Notes under the pieces: model-generated
The model's database searches: none
Told to the model about the DNA's origin: nothing
What the model saw: only the letters and a program-made list of their open reading frames with translations
Position numbers and translations under genes: made by a program
Shown: in pieces, positions 1 through 7,965 of the stretch
How positions within the stretch are numbered: position 1 is the stretch's first letter
How the letters are laid out: each line of letters begins with the position of its first letter
DNA from: Methylobacterium sp.
Lineage (GTDB): Bacteria; Pseudomonadota; Alphaproteobacteria; Rhizobiales; Beijerinckiaceae
NCBI GenBank assembly: GCA_020253445.1
Contig: JADCBP010000005.1
Location: 620,001 to 684,000, forward strand
DNA length: 64,000 bases
Direction: 5' to 3'

Positions 1-306
1 TCCGTGGTGCCGGATTGCGTGACATTGCGGCCGGAGAGCATCGCCGATCTTCACTGGATGCCTCCAACCTGCGCCTATCGTCTGCTCGCGGATGGGCAGG
101 ATCTGCCGGCGTGGCACCCGCTGGTTTCGGGCCGCCCGGAAAGCGTGGTCGAGGCCGGCATCAGCGTGAAGGGCCGTCTCTCGGGCCAAGAGGAGGACTT
201 TTCCGTCCCCGAACTGGTCGAACGCATCCGCGCCTGGCCCGGGCGCTGGCCCAAGGGCGCGCGGCCGGCCCGGAAGGCGAAGGCAGACAGCAATCCCCGC
301 AGTTAA
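1..306 (+). CDS. YcgN/UPF0260 family cysteine-cluster protein, C-terminal part
   Basis: The 5' end lies outside the window; the reading frame is open from base 1 and stops at TAA 304-306, leaving about 101 residues. The visible part holds the family's conserved end: a DCV motif (Cys6 of the visible part), a TCAYRL motif (Cys24) and the HPLVSG segment. The family is thought to bind a zinc ion or metal cluster through conserved cysteines, but its biochemical role is not established. The last ~20 residues are basic and low in complexity. It is a housekeeping-type gene bordering the GTA cluster and is probably not part of it. Confidence 0.8.
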   Translation, partial: SVVPDCVTLRPESIADLHWMPPTCAYRLLADGQDLPAWHPLVSGRPESVVEAGISVKGRLSGQEEDFSVPELVERIRAWPGRWPKGARPARKAKADSNPRS

Positions 307-313
307 GGTTAAT

Positions 314-330
314 ATTCCTAGCATAGGAAT
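314..330. repeat. 17-bp palindrome upstream of the GTA cluster
   Basis: ATTCCTA-GCA-TAGGAAT is a perfect 7-bp inverted repeat with a 3-nt spacer, 8 bp after the stop of the YcgN-type gene and just before a TTGACA box. It is AT-rich compared with its surroundings. It could be an operator for GTA transcription; a small terminator is less likely because no T-run follows. Confidence 0.5.
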
Positions 331-337
331 TTAGTCA

Positions 338-366
338 TTGACACCGTCACGCTGATCGGGCATCCT
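338..366 (+). promoter_or_regulatory. candidate promoter of the GTA cluster
   Basis: TTGACA at 338-343 is followed after 17 nt by CATCCT at 361-366. The -35 box is perfect; the -10 box matches only three of six consensus bases. It would leave a leader of about 200 nt before the first GTA gene. The bases from here to 574 contain no gene I can support. Inference from sequence only. Confidence 0.35.
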
Positions 367-574
367 CTCTTCACGCTCCCGAATTGTGACCAGGACGCCC
401 GAGGCGTTTCAGCAGCGGGGGCTTCTCAGAGACCTTTTCATGATTGTCCTCCGGCCCGTTGCCGCGACGGGGCGGCATTTCGCGTTCTGCACGGAAATCA
501 TCCGGGCGGATGGTGCGCCGTGCTTCGCCCCTGATGCCGAACAGGACGGCGCTGTTCCTTGTGGGGGAAACCGA

Positions 575-949
575 ATGAACTCCAATGGATCCCATGCACC
601 ATCCACCGCATCGCGCGGCAAGCGGCCGGGCCATGCCCGGCGACGGCGCATCGTCTCCCGCCTCTGGCAGACGGCGGAGAAGCAGGTGGATGAGGTGGAA
701 AATCGCCTCGCCGCCCTGCGCGACGATCCGCAGGCCATGGAGCGCGAAGCCAAGACGCTCGCGATCATCGCACGCACGGTGCGCGATCTCGTGGCCATCG
801 ACGACGAGGCCGGGGTTTCCCGCCTGGCGGAGAATCGGAATGAAAGCGACAACGCCGCGCCGGCCCGCGCCCTTGCCGAGTTCCGTCGCGAACTTGCGGA
901 GCGCCTTGAGCAGCTGCGTCACGAGCGGGCAGGGCCCGGCGCTCCTTGA
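575..949 (+). CDS. GTA gp1-like protein, probable small terminase subunit
   Basis: A 124-residue protein starting at an ATG preceded by a GGGGGA ribosome site. It has a basic N-terminus (Arg-rich around residues 20-25) followed by predicted long helices with heptad-like leucines, and no cysteine. Position directly before the large terminase equals g1 of Rhodobacter GTA, which was reported as the small terminase that recognises or recruits DNA for packaging. The assignment rests on position and general character because these proteins diverge strongly. The frame is open upstream to a GTG at 386, but the start at 575 has the better ribosome site and the family's usual length. Its 3' end overlaps the proposed large terminase start. 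Confidence 0.7.
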   Translation: MNSNGSHAPSTASRGKRPGHARRRRIVSRLWQTAEKQVDEVENRLAALRDDPQAMEREAKTLAIIARTVRDLVAIDDEAGVSRLAENRNESDNAAPARALAEFRRELAERLEQLRHERAGPGAP

Positions 950-2225
950 GGGCCTTTCGCCGGCCGCCCTGCGCGCCTTCGCGACCGACTGGACGCTCTT
1001 CGCCCGCGAGGACCAGTTGCCCCCGGCGCGAGCACGGGATGGCGGAGCCTGGACGACCTGGCTGATCCTGGGTGGGCGAGGCGCGGGCAAGACCCGGACA
1101 GGTGCGGAATGGGTGAGGGGCCTCGCCCTGGGGTTGCCGCCCTTCAGCGCGAAGCCCGTGGGGCGGATCGCCATCGTGGCCGAGACGCAGAATGACCTGC
1201 GCGAGGTGATGGTCGAGGGTGTTTCCGGCCTGCGCGCGGTGCATCCGCCGGATGAACGCCCCGTCTGGAACACCAGCCGGAGGCGGCTTGAATGGCCGAA
1301 CGGGGCTGTTGCCCAAGGTTTTTCGGCGGAAGATCCCGAATCCCTGCGCGGGCCTCAGTTCGAGGCCGCGTGGTGCGATGAACTGGCGAAATGGCGCTAT
1401 GCCGAAGCGGCCTTCGACATGCTGCAATTCGGCTTGCGCCTCGGGGATCAGCCGCGGCAGATCGTCACGACAACGCCACGGCCGACACCCCTGCTGAAGC
1501 GGCTCGCCAATGACCCGCATGCGGCGGTGACGCGCGCTTCCACCCGGGCCAACGCGGCCAATCTCGCGCCGGCCTTCCTGGCGCAGGTGGTCGATCGTTA
1601 TGCCGGCACGGCTCTGGGCCGGCAGGAACTCGAGGGCCTCTTCGTCGAGGAGAACCCCGATGCGCTGTTCCGGCGCGAAACGATTGAACGCGGCCGGGTG
1701 GCCGAAGCGCCCGATCTCGAGCGGATCGTGGTGGCGGTTGACCCTCCTGCCGGCGGAAAGCGCGGCGGACGCAGCGGCATCGTGGTGGCGGGGCGGGCCG
1801 CTGATGGCGCGATCTATGTGCTGGAAGATGCTTCGCTGGAGGCAGCCAAGCCCGAGGCGTGGGCGGCGCGGGCCATCGCGGCCTTCCGCACGCATGAAGC
1901 GGACCAGCTTCTGGCCGAGATCAACCAGGGCGGCGACATGGTGGCCAGCGTGATTGCGGCCCTCGACGATGGCGTGCCGGTGACGACGGTGCGCGCGACA
2001 CGCGGCAAGCGCCTGCGCGCCGAGCCCGTCGCCGCCTTCTATGCGCAGGGAAGGGTGCACCATGTGGGGGCCTTCCCGGCGCTTGAAGACGAAATGACGG
2101 CTTTCGGGCCTGATGGCCTTGCGGATGGACGATCGCCGGACCGGCTCGACGCGCTGGTCTGGGCGGTCACCGCGCTTGTTTCACAGAATGATGGTGCCGC
2201 CCCGCGCGTGCGCCGCCTGAGCTGA
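840..2225 (+). CDS. GTA large terminase (gp2), DNA-packaging motor
   Basis: ATP-driven motor and nuclease that fills GTA heads with host DNA. Walker A (GGRGAGKT, about residues 78-85) starts the ATPase domain, and an acidic Walker B-like WCDE lies near residue 180. The C-terminal RNase H-like nuclease begins at VVAVDPP (about 300) and ends with the RLDALVWA segment near residue 440, which carries a conserved Asp. The ATG at 840 has GGAG 7 nt upstream and gives 461 residues, overlapping gp1 by 110 bp. A TTG at 906 with a closer GGAG would give 439 residues and a shorter overlap. The product is certain; the start is not. Confidence 0.93.
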   Translation: MKATTPRRPAPLPSSVANLRSALSSCVTSGQGPALLEGLSPAALRAFATDWTLFAREDQLPPARARDGGAWTTWLILGGRGAGKTRTGAEWVRGLALGLPPFSAKPVGRIAIVAETQNDLREVMVEGVSGLRAVHPPDERPVWNTSRRRLEWPNGAVAQGFSAEDPESLRGPQFEAAWCDELAKWRYAEAAFDMLQFGLRLGDQPRQIVTTTPRPTPLLKRLANDPHAAVTRASTRANAANLAPAFLAQVVDRYAGTALGRQELEGLFVEENPDALFRRETIERGRVAEAPDLERIVVAVDPPAGGKRGGRSGIVVAGRAADGAIYVLEDASLEAAKPEAWAARAIAAFRTHEADQLLAEINQGGDMVASVIAALDDGVPVTTVRATRGKRLRAEPVAAFYAQGRVHHVGAFPALEDEMTAFGPDGLADGRSPDRLDALVWAVTALVSQNDGAAPRVRRLS

Positions 2226-2247
2226 CTTTCTCGCCCTGGAGGCTTTC

Positions 2248-3441
2248 ATGACATCGATCCTCTCCCGTCTCCTCGGCCGGCAGCCGGGGCCGGAGATGCG
2301 TGCGCCCGAACGCAAGCAGGGCTTGCCCATGCTGGCTTTCCACCATCCCGGTCGCGGGCTGTTCGGCGAGGCGAGCGGCGTGGCGCTGGTGCGCGCGGGG
2401 TTCCATCGCAACCCGGTGGTGCATCGCTGCGTCCGGCTGATCGCCGAATCGGCGGCCAATGTGCCGCTCGCGCTCACGGTTGATGGCGCGGAGGTGACGG
2501 ATCACCCGCTCGAAAAGCTGCTGGAGCGGCCGAACCCGCGCGAGAGCGGAATTTCGCTGCTCGATGGCGTCTTCACGCATCTGCTGCTCTTCGGGAATGC
2601 CTATCTGCATCTCCTGACCGATGGCGAGACGGCCCCGCTCGAGATCCATGCCCTGCGGCCGGATCGGGTGCGGGTGGTGGCGGGGCCGGATGGCTGGCCG
2701 CGGGGCCATGAATACAGCCTCGGCGCGGCCCGCTCGCTGATCGCGATCGAGCCGGAAGGCTTGCAGCCGATCCTGCATCTCAGGCTTGCCGATCCGCTCG
2801 ATGACCACCAGGGCTACGCGCCGCTCTGCGCCGCACAGGTGCCGCTGGAAATGCATGAGGCGGCAAGCCGCTGGAACAAGGCGCTGCTCGACAATTCCGC
2901 CCGGCCCTCCGGCGCGCTGGTCTATGCCTCGCCGGAGAACCTGACCGATCTGCAGTTCGATCGCCTCAAGGCCGAGCTGGAACAGGCCTTCTCGGGCCAG
3001 AGCAATGCGGGCCGGCCGATCCTGCTGGAAGGCGGGCTCGACTGGAAGCCTTTGGCGCTGACGCCCAAGGACATGGATTTCCAGGAAGCGCGGAATGGCG
3101 CCGCGCGGGAAATCGCGCTCGCTTTCGGAGTGCCGCCCCTGCTGCTGGGCTTGCCCGGCGACAACACCTATTCGAACTATGCCGAGGCCAATCGCGCCTT
3201 CTGGCGGCAGACCATTGTGCCGCTGGTCCGGCGGGTATCGGGCGCCATGGCGCAATGGCTTCAGCCAGCCTATGCGGGACGCATCACCCTCCTGCCCGAT
3301 CTGGACCAGATCGAGGCGATTGCCGAGGACCGCAGCGCGCTCTGGAAGCGCGTGGCCGAAGCCAGCTTCCTGACCGACCAGGAAAAGCGCAACGCCCTCG
3401 GCTACGGTGCCAAGGCCAAACCGCGTGCGCCACGCCCATGA
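2248..3441 (+). CDS. GTA portal protein (gp3)
   Basis: Portal of the HK97 type: a dodecameric ring at one capsid vertex through which DNA enters and to which the tail joins. The 397 residues match the family's normal size. Recognisable stretches include the RNPVVHRCVRLIAES N-terminal helix region, the LLFGNAYLHL strand, and the FGVPPLLLGLPGDNTYSNYAEANRAFW motif near residues 294-320 (split here by a few residues), typical of phage_portal family members. GGAG precedes the ATG at 2248. It lies 22 bp after the terminase and overlaps the next gene by 4 bp, indicating translational coupling. Confidence 0.95.
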   Translation: MTSILSRLLGRQPGPEMRAPERKQGLPMLAFHHPGRGLFGEASGVALVRAGFHRNPVVHRCVRLIAESAANVPLALTVDGAEVTDHPLEKLLERPNPRESGISLLDGVFTHLLLFGNAYLHLLTDGETAPLEIHALRPDRVRVVAGPDGWPRGHEYSLGAARSLIAIEPEGLQPILHLRLADPLDDHQGYAPLCAAQVPLEMHEAASRWNKALLDNSARPSGALVYASPENLTDLQFDRLKAELEQAFSGQSNAGRPILLEGGLDWKPLALTPKDMDFQEARNGAAREIALAFGVPPLLLGLPGDNTYSNYAEANRAFWRQTIVPLVRRVSGAMAQWLQPAYAGRITLLPDLDQIEAIAEDRSALWKRVAEASFLTDQEKRNALGYGAKAKPRAPRP

Positions 3442-3635
3442 GCGCGGTGACGGAAAGCATCCTCGCACGCGGCGATCTCGCTCATCTCGTCCTGTTCCTC
3501 TGGGCGGGGGCGAGCTCGGGTGCCTGCATTCACCTGCTCAAGGAAAACGCGGCGGCCAATCGCCGATTCGATGCCTTCGTGCGCGAGATCGCGCGGTTCA
3601 ACCGACGCCAGGGAACCGGATCATCCGGGGGATAA
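3438..3635 (+). CDS. GTA gp3.5-like small membrane-associated protein
   Basis: A 65-residue protein whose ATG overlaps the portal stop codon (ATGA). A hydrophobic stretch (HLVLFLWAGASSGACI, about residues 15-30) may be a membrane segment, and a helical charged region follows. It occupies the place of the short g3.5 gene found between portal and protease in other GTAs. Its function is unknown. Position and tight coupling to the portal support it as a real gene; I cannot assign a role. Confidence 0.7.
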   Translation: MSAVTESILARGDLAHLVLFLWAGASSGACIHLLKENAAANRRFDAFVREIARFNRRQGTGSSGG

Positions 3636-3641
3636 CCAGCC

Positions 3642-3857
3642 ATGTGGCGATTCACACGACCGACCCTGTCCCGACGGGCCCGACGGTCGGCAGGGCCTTC
3701 TCTTGCGAATGGCATCGAGCCGGCGCGGCTCTTCAGGCGCTTTTTCGAGCTGATCGAGCGGCTGGAGCGCCCTGAGCCGCGGTTCGAGACGAAATCCGAG
3801 CCGCAGCGAAAGCTGCGCATCACGCGGCTCGACGACGATGCTGCGAGAAAGCCCTGA
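3642..3857 (+). CDS. small hypothetical protein between GTA g3.5 and g4
   Basis: A possible 71-residue, very basic protein (many Arg, N-terminal WRFTRPTLSRRARR). An ATG at 3642 is preceded by GGGGGAT at a normal distance, and the frame fills the 250-bp gap between g3.5 and the prohead protease. I do not recognise it and know of no GTA gene at this place. The middle (FRRFFELIERLERPEPRFE) would form a charged helix. It may be a real accessory gene or a leader region with a chance frame. Confidence 0.45.
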   Translation: MWRFTRPTLSRRARRSAGPSLANGIEPARLFRRFFELIERLERPEPRFETKSEPQRKLRITRLDDDAARKP

Positions 3858-3885
3858 ACCAGGCAACAGACCAAAGGAATAGCCC

Positions 3886-4476
3886 ATGCCGAACGCCTTG
3901 CATTTCGGTCGGTCCGCCTCCCTGCCGGCCGGAAGAAGCACCCGCGCGCCCGTTCAGAAGAGCGGGGGCGCGGGTGCCGCCCCGCGCATTGACGCGGAGG
4001 GCTATTTCGACGGCTATGCATCGCTCTTCGGCGTGGCCGATCTCGGACGCGACGTGGTGATGCCAGGTGCCTTCCGGGCGAGCCTTGCGCAGCGCACGGC
4101 CATCGGCGTGAAGCAGCTCTGGCAGCATGATCCCCGAAATCCGGTCGGGGAATGGCTGGAAATCGCCGAGGATCAGCGTGGCCTGCGGGTGCTGGGTCGG
4201 CTCGACCTCGAACTCCCCAAGGCGCGCGAGTTGCACCGCCTCATCACCCGCGGAAGCGTGGACGGGCTTTCCATCGGCTTCAAGGCCGAGAGTGAGAAGC
4301 GCGACCTGGAGACCGGGCTGAGGCGGCTCGAGAAGCTCGATCTTTGGGAGATTTCCATCGTTACCTTCCCCCTGTTGCCGCAGGCGCGCATCGCCCCGCG
4401 TGGCGATGGCAGGGGCCCATTGGGCAGCGGCGCACATGCCGCCGCCTTTTCCCGGCGCCGGATGGCGCAATTCTGA
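3886..4476 (+). CDS. GTA prohead protease (gp4)
   Basis: HK97-family (peptidase U35) maturation protease that cleaves the capsid N-terminus during head assembly. The 196 residues show the family core: GYFDGYASLFGVADLGRDVV near residues 42-61, the catalytic His in the LWQHDP motif (about residue 84), and the catalytic Ser in TRGSVDGLSIGF (about residues 122-133). The ATG has an AAGGA ribosome site. It sits directly before the capsid gene with a 15-bp gap, as in other GTAs and HK97-like phages. Confidence 0.94.
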   Translation: MPNALHFGRSASLPAGRSTRAPVQKSGGAGAAPRIDAEGYFDGYASLFGVADLGRDVVMPGAFRASLAQRTAIGVKQLWQHDPRNPVGEWLEIAEDQRGLRVLGRLDLELPKARELHRLITRGSVDGLSIGFKAESEKRDLETGLRRLEKLDLWEISIVTFPLLPQARIAPRGDGRGPLGSGAHAAAFSRRRMAQF

Positions 4477-4491
4477 ACCACGAGGATCACC

Positions 4492-5727
4492 ATGACCCAT
4501 CTGCGTCACCCGGAAGCCGCGGCTCCGGAAACGAAAGCGCTTTCGCAAGCCGAGGAGTTCGACAATCTGAACCGCCTCGTCGCTGAGTATCGCAGCGAGA
4601 ATGATGACCGCCGCGCGGCGGCAGACCCGCTTCAGGCGGAGAAGCTCGCCCGCATGGACCGCGCGATCGACCTGTGCATGGACCGGATCCGGACGCTGGA
4701 GACCAAGGGGCGTCGCCCGGCCCTGGGCTTCGGCGAGGAGGGTGTTTCGCTCGCGGCCCTCGAACACAAGGGCGCCTTCGAAAGCTATCTGCGCTCCGGC
4801 GAGACGCAGGCGTTGCAGCGCCTCGAAATCAAGTCGACCACCTCGATGACCGCACCGGATGGAGGCTACCTTCTCCCCATGCTCACGGAGGAGAGCGTGC
4901 TTGCGCGGATCGCCGGGCTCTCGCCGATCCGGTCGATCGCGAGCGTGCAGGCCGTTTCAGGCTCCGGCCTGCGCAAGGCGGTGACGCCGACCGGCGCGCA
5001 ATCGGGCTGGACGGGGGATGCCGCCCCGGGCAATGCCGTGCAGGCCAGCGCTTTCGTGGCGCTCGATTTCCCCACGGGCGAGCTCTTCACCCAGCCGGCC
5101 GCAACCCAGGCCATGCTCGATGACGTGGCCGTGGATATCGAGGGGTGGATCTCCAGCGAGATCGTCCGCGTCTTCGCGGCGGCCGAGACCACGGCCTTCG
5201 TGAACGGCAACGGCACAAACAAGCCGAAGGGCTTCCTCACCTACCCCACCTTGGCGCAGGCCAGCTGGAGTTGGAACAATCTCGGCTTTGTCACAACCGG
5301 TGCGGCGGGTGCCTTTGCGGCTTCCAACCCCTCCGACAGCCTTGTCGACCTCGCGCATGCGCTGAAAGCGGTCTATCGCCAGAACGGCACCTTCGTGATG
5401 AACCGGAAGACGCAGGGCGCCATCCGAAAGCTGAAGGACACGACCGGCAATTTCATCTGGCAGCCGCCCAGCATGGCCGGCGCGCGTTCGACGCTGCTCA
5501 ATTTCCCCGTGGTGGAAGCCGAGGACATGCCGGATATTGCCGCGAACAGCCTCTCGGTCGCCTTCGGTGATTTCCAGCGCGGCTATGTGGTGGTGGATCG
5601 CATCGGCATCCGCACGATGCGCGATCCGTTCTCCACCAAGCCCTTCGTGATCTTCTACACAACGAAGCGCGTGGGCGGCGGCGTGCAGGATTTCGATGCG
5701 ATCAAGCTGCTGCGCTTCTCGGTGTGA
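4492..5727 (+). CDS. GTA major capsid protein (gp5)
   Basis: HK97-fold capsid protein that forms the head shell. It has 411 residues. The N-terminal ~105 residues are charged and helical (delta domain), and the mature shell likely begins near the IKSTTSMTAPDGGYLLP region (about residue 120), which prohead protease gp4 would expose. Typical features are the AVDIEGWISSEIVRVFAAAETTAFVNGNG segment (E-loop/spine helix side, in parts) and the P-domain RVGGGVQDFDAIKLL end. It is the most abundant particle protein, so strong translation is expected. A 12-bp hairpin lies 15 bp after its stop. Confidence 0.96.
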   Translation: MTHLRHPEAAAPETKALSQAEEFDNLNRLVAEYRSENDDRRAAADPLQAEKLARMDRAIDLCMDRIRTLETKGRRPALGFGEEGVSLAALEHKGAFESYLRSGETQALQRLEIKSTTSMTAPDGGYLLPMLTEESVLARIAGLSPIRSIASVQAVSGSGLRKAVTPTGAQSGWTGDAAPGNAVQASAFVALDFPTGELFTQPAATQAMLDDVAVDIEGWISSEIVRVFAAAETTAFVNGNGTNKPKGFLTYPTLAQASWSWNNLGFVTTGAAGAFAASNPSDSLVDLAHALKAVYRQNGTFVMNRKTQGAIRKLKDTTGNFIWQPPSMAGARSTLLNFPVVEAEDMPDIAANSLSVAFGDFQRGYVVVDRIGIRTMRDPFSTKPFVIFYTTKRVGGGVQDFDAIKLLRFSV

Positions 5728-5735
5728 CAGCGTCA

Positions 5736-6542
5736 TCAGCGGGTCGGGCGGGGCCGAGCCTCGCCCGACCAGCGCGCGAGATTCTGCTCGATCCATCCCG
5801 CCTGCGGCGCCAGGCGCACCGCCTGGCCGATCGTGCCGCAGGAGCGGGCATCGCCGAAGCTCTCGCGGCCATAGACCACGCCGACGATGACCTTGCTGCC
5901 GAACCCGGTAGCGAGAACCGGGCCGCCGGAATCACCGGTGCAGATCGCGAAATCGGACAGATCCGCGCTTGGTGACGTGCCGATGCGCAGGAAGCGCGGG
6001 AAAAGCCGGGGAAGAACGCTTACCGAGGCGCTGCGAAGCGTGCCCGCGCTGGCCTCGTCGCTCTCGCGCTGCATGCCATAGCCCGCGATGAGGAATGTGG
6101 CGCCGACGCGATGCTCCACCTCGCCGCGGTCGAAAGGCAGCGGCGCGAAGCGCGCGGGCAGAGGAGATTCGAGCCGGATCAGCGCGAGATCGAGCGAAAC
6201 GCGCGCGCGTGCCGAAAAACCGGGATGGATCGCGCGGCTGATGACGCGCTGAAGCACATGGCTGCCATTCTCGGCATAGGCCACGACCACCTGCTTCTTG
6301 CCAGCCACGCAATGCGCGGCGGTGAGGATCACATCGCGGCCGATCACGGTTCCCGTGCAGGCACCATGCCGGGTGCCTTCACGCGAAAGCACCATGAGGA
6401 CATGCGGCTGCAAGCCCGGATCGGGTTGCGACTGCGCGCCACCCAGCGCGAAAGCCGGCAAGGCCAGGATCACGAGGCTCGCGGCGCCGGCCGCCCAGGA
6501 TGCAAGCCGCCGCGCGCGGCCGGATTTTCGAAACAGTTCCAC
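5736..6542 (-). CDS. secreted trypsin-like serine protease, antisense inside the GTA cluster
   Basis: A 268-residue protein with an N-terminal signal sequence (basic start, hydrophobic residues 14-34, likely cut after FALGGAQS). The chymotrypsin-fold triad is complete: His77 in LTAAHC, Asp118 in SLDLAL and Ser205 in GDSGGP. It should therefore be an active extracytoplasmic protease. It lies on the opposite strand between capsid (8 bp away, tail to tail) and gp6 (86 bp away, head to head), splitting the otherwise collinear GTA genes. Codon use resembles its neighbours. It could be a resident cargo gene, or a factor acting on GTA release or on the cell envelope. I know of no equivalent in the reference GTA. 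Confidence 0.92.
   Translation of the reverse strand: MELFRKSGRARRLASWAAGAASLVILALPAFALGGAQSQPDPGLQPHVLMVLSREGTRHGACTGTVIGRDVILTAAHCVAGKKQVVVAYAENGSHVLQRVISRAIHPGFSARARVSLDLALIRLESPLPARFAPLPFDRGEVEHRVGATFLIAGYGMQRESDEASAGTLRSASVSVLPRLFPRFLRIGTSPSADLSDFAICTGDSGGPVLATGFGSKVIVGVVYGRESFGDARSCGTIGQAVRLAPQAGWIEQNLARWSGEARPRPTR
5743..5769. repeat. 12-bp hairpin between capsid and antisense protease
   Basis: GTCGGGCGGGGC-CGA-GCCTCGCCCGAC pairs over 12 positions with one G-T type wobble. It lies 15 bp after the capsid stop and inside the last codons of the antisense protease. No T-run follows on either strand, so it is not a standard terminator. It could stabilise or shorten the capsid transcript. 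Confidence 0.45.
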
Positions 6543-6628
6543 AGCGCGGACCTTTGCACCGCGCCTTCCTGCCGCGCAAGTCCGATGGGCCGGCGCGGCG
6601 CGCTTCTGCGACAGAAAGGCACTGACCC

Positions 6629-7207
6629 ATGATCCCGCTTCTGGTGGATGGGCCGCAGCTCGAGCCCGTCAGTCTCGTCGAGGCCAAGGGCTGGCTCCGC
6701 GTCGAAGGCAGCGACGAGGACAGCCTCATCCAGGCATTGATCATCGCGGCCCGCCTGACGGTGGAAAGCGAGATCGGCCTCGTTCTCCTCGCGCAGAACT
6801 GGCGGATCATCGGCGACCAATGGCCGCCGTCGGAAACACTCCCCGTGCGGATCGGCCGCGTGATCTCGGTCGCCGGCGGGCGGGTGTTTCCGGCGGCTGG
6901 CGCGCCGCAGCTGCTCGCCGCTGCAGAATTCGAAATCGTGAAGGGCCAGGAGCACGACTCCATCCGCCCGCTTCTTCGCCCGGCGCCAGGCCGCCGACGC
7001 GGTGGCATCGAGATCGATGTCCGGCTCGGCTTTGGCGAATTCGCAAGCCAGGTACCCGAGCCCCTGCGCCTCGCGGTGCGCCAGCTCGTGGCCTACTGGT
7101 TCGAGAACAGGGGCGACGCCGCCATCGTCGAACGCGGATTGCCCGGCCAGGTGCGGGCCATGCTGAAGCCGTTCCGTAGCCTGCGCCTTGGAGGACTTTC
7201 GGCATGA
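6629..7207 (+). CDS. GTA head-tail connector (gp6)
   Basis: A 192-residue adaptor of the phiE125 gp8 / HK97 gp6 type that forms a ring beneath the portal. The family's N-terminal SLVEAKGWLRVEGSDEDSLI start is clear (residues 15-34), followed by the helical AARLTVESEIG and a C-terminal LRLAVRQLVAYWFENRG helix. It overlaps the next gene by 4 bp. It is the first GTA gene after the antisense protease, so its transcription needs either read-through across that gene or a promoter in 6543-6628; I see no convincing promoter there. Confidence 0.9.
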   Translation: MIPLLVDGPQLEPVSLVEAKGWLRVEGSDEDSLIQALIIAARLTVESEIGLVLLAQNWRIIGDQWPPSETLPVRIGRVISVAGGRVFPAAGAPQLLAAAEFEIVKGQEHDSIRPLLRPAPGRRRGGIEIDVRLGFGEFASQVPEPLRLAVRQLVAYWFENRGDAAIVERGLPGQVRAMLKPFRSLRLGGLSA

Positions 7208-7539
7208 GCAAGGCGCGCGTTTCCATCGCCCGCCGCCGCAATCGCCTGACGATCGAGCAACTCGCGGAAACCGCGACGCCGCTCGGCGGAGCGACCCTGG
7301 GCTGGCAGAATGTCGCGACCCTTTGGGGGGCGATCGAAATGACCGGCGGCCGCGAAACGGAAGAGGGCGGGCAGGCCATCGGCCCTCGCACCGGCCGCGT
7401 CACGCTGCCCTTCCGCGAGGGCATCGATGCGCGGCATCGGTTCCGTCTCGGCACTCGGATTCTGGAAATCACGGCGGTTTTCGACCCTGACGGCAACCGC
7501 CGACAGATCGTCTGCCTCGTGCGGGAGGTGACGCCATGA
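7204..7539 (+). CDS. GTA head closure protein (gp7)
   Basis: A 111-residue SPP1 gp16-like head-tail adaptor that closes the neck after packaging. Family features are the small beta-barrel with the WQNVATLWGAIEMTGGRE strand pair in the centre and the R-HRFRLGTRILEI stretch near residue 80. Start and stop overlap gp6 and gp8 by 4 bp each, so the three genes are translationally coupled. Confidence 0.85.
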   Translation: MSKARVSIARRRNRLTIEQLAETATPLGGATLGWQNVATLWGAIEMTGGRETEEGGQAIGPRTGRVTLPFREGIDARHRFRLGTRILEITAVFDPDGNRRQIVCLVREVTP

Positions 7540-7946
7540 GCACGACCCATCCGGTTCATGCATTGAAGACGGCTGTTCGGACGCGCCTCACGACGAACAG
7601 CGCCGTGACGGCGCTGATCGGCACGGCGGTGCATGATGCGCCCCCGCGGGGGGCCGAACCACCCTTCCTCATCCTGGGCGATTCCCAGCTTCGCGAGAAC
7701 GGCACCAACGAAGCCGAGGGTGTGGTTGTCGATCTCGATCTCGTTGCGGTCACGCGCGAGCGCGGAACGGCCGAGGCGCTGGCGATCCTGCACGCGGTGC
7801 AGGTGGCCATTGGCGCTTCGCCCCTCGCGGTGGCCGAGCACCAGCTCTCGCTGATCCTGATCCGGGAGACGCTCGTTCGGCATGATGAAGCCCGGGCGCT
7901 GACCCGTGCCACGGCGCGTCTGCGCGCCTTCCTCCACATCCTCTGA
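7536..7946 (+). CDS. GTA tail terminator (gp8, DUF3168)
   Basis: A 136-residue DUF3168 protein. In siphophage-like particles this protein caps the tail tube and joins it to the neck. Family signs are the VHALKTAVRTRLTTNSAVTALIG opening in parts, the PFLILGDSQ strand and the C-terminal ATARLRAFLH. It overlaps gp7 by 4 bp and lies 19 bp before the tail tube gene. Confidence 0.88.
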   Translation: MSTTHPVHALKTAVRTRLTTNSAVTALIGTAVHDAPPRGAEPPFLILGDSQLRENGTNEAEGVVVDLDLVAVTRERGTAEALAILHAVQVAIGASPLAVAEHQLSLILIRETLVRHDEARALTRATARLRAFLHIL

Positions 7947-7965
7947 CATTCCGAAGGAGAGCCTC

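Noticed and set aside
303-312. TTAA-GG-TTAA resembling a CtrA site upstream of the GTA
   Set aside because: CtrA sites have TTAA spaced by about 7 nt; the spacing here is 2 and one TTAA includes a stop codon.
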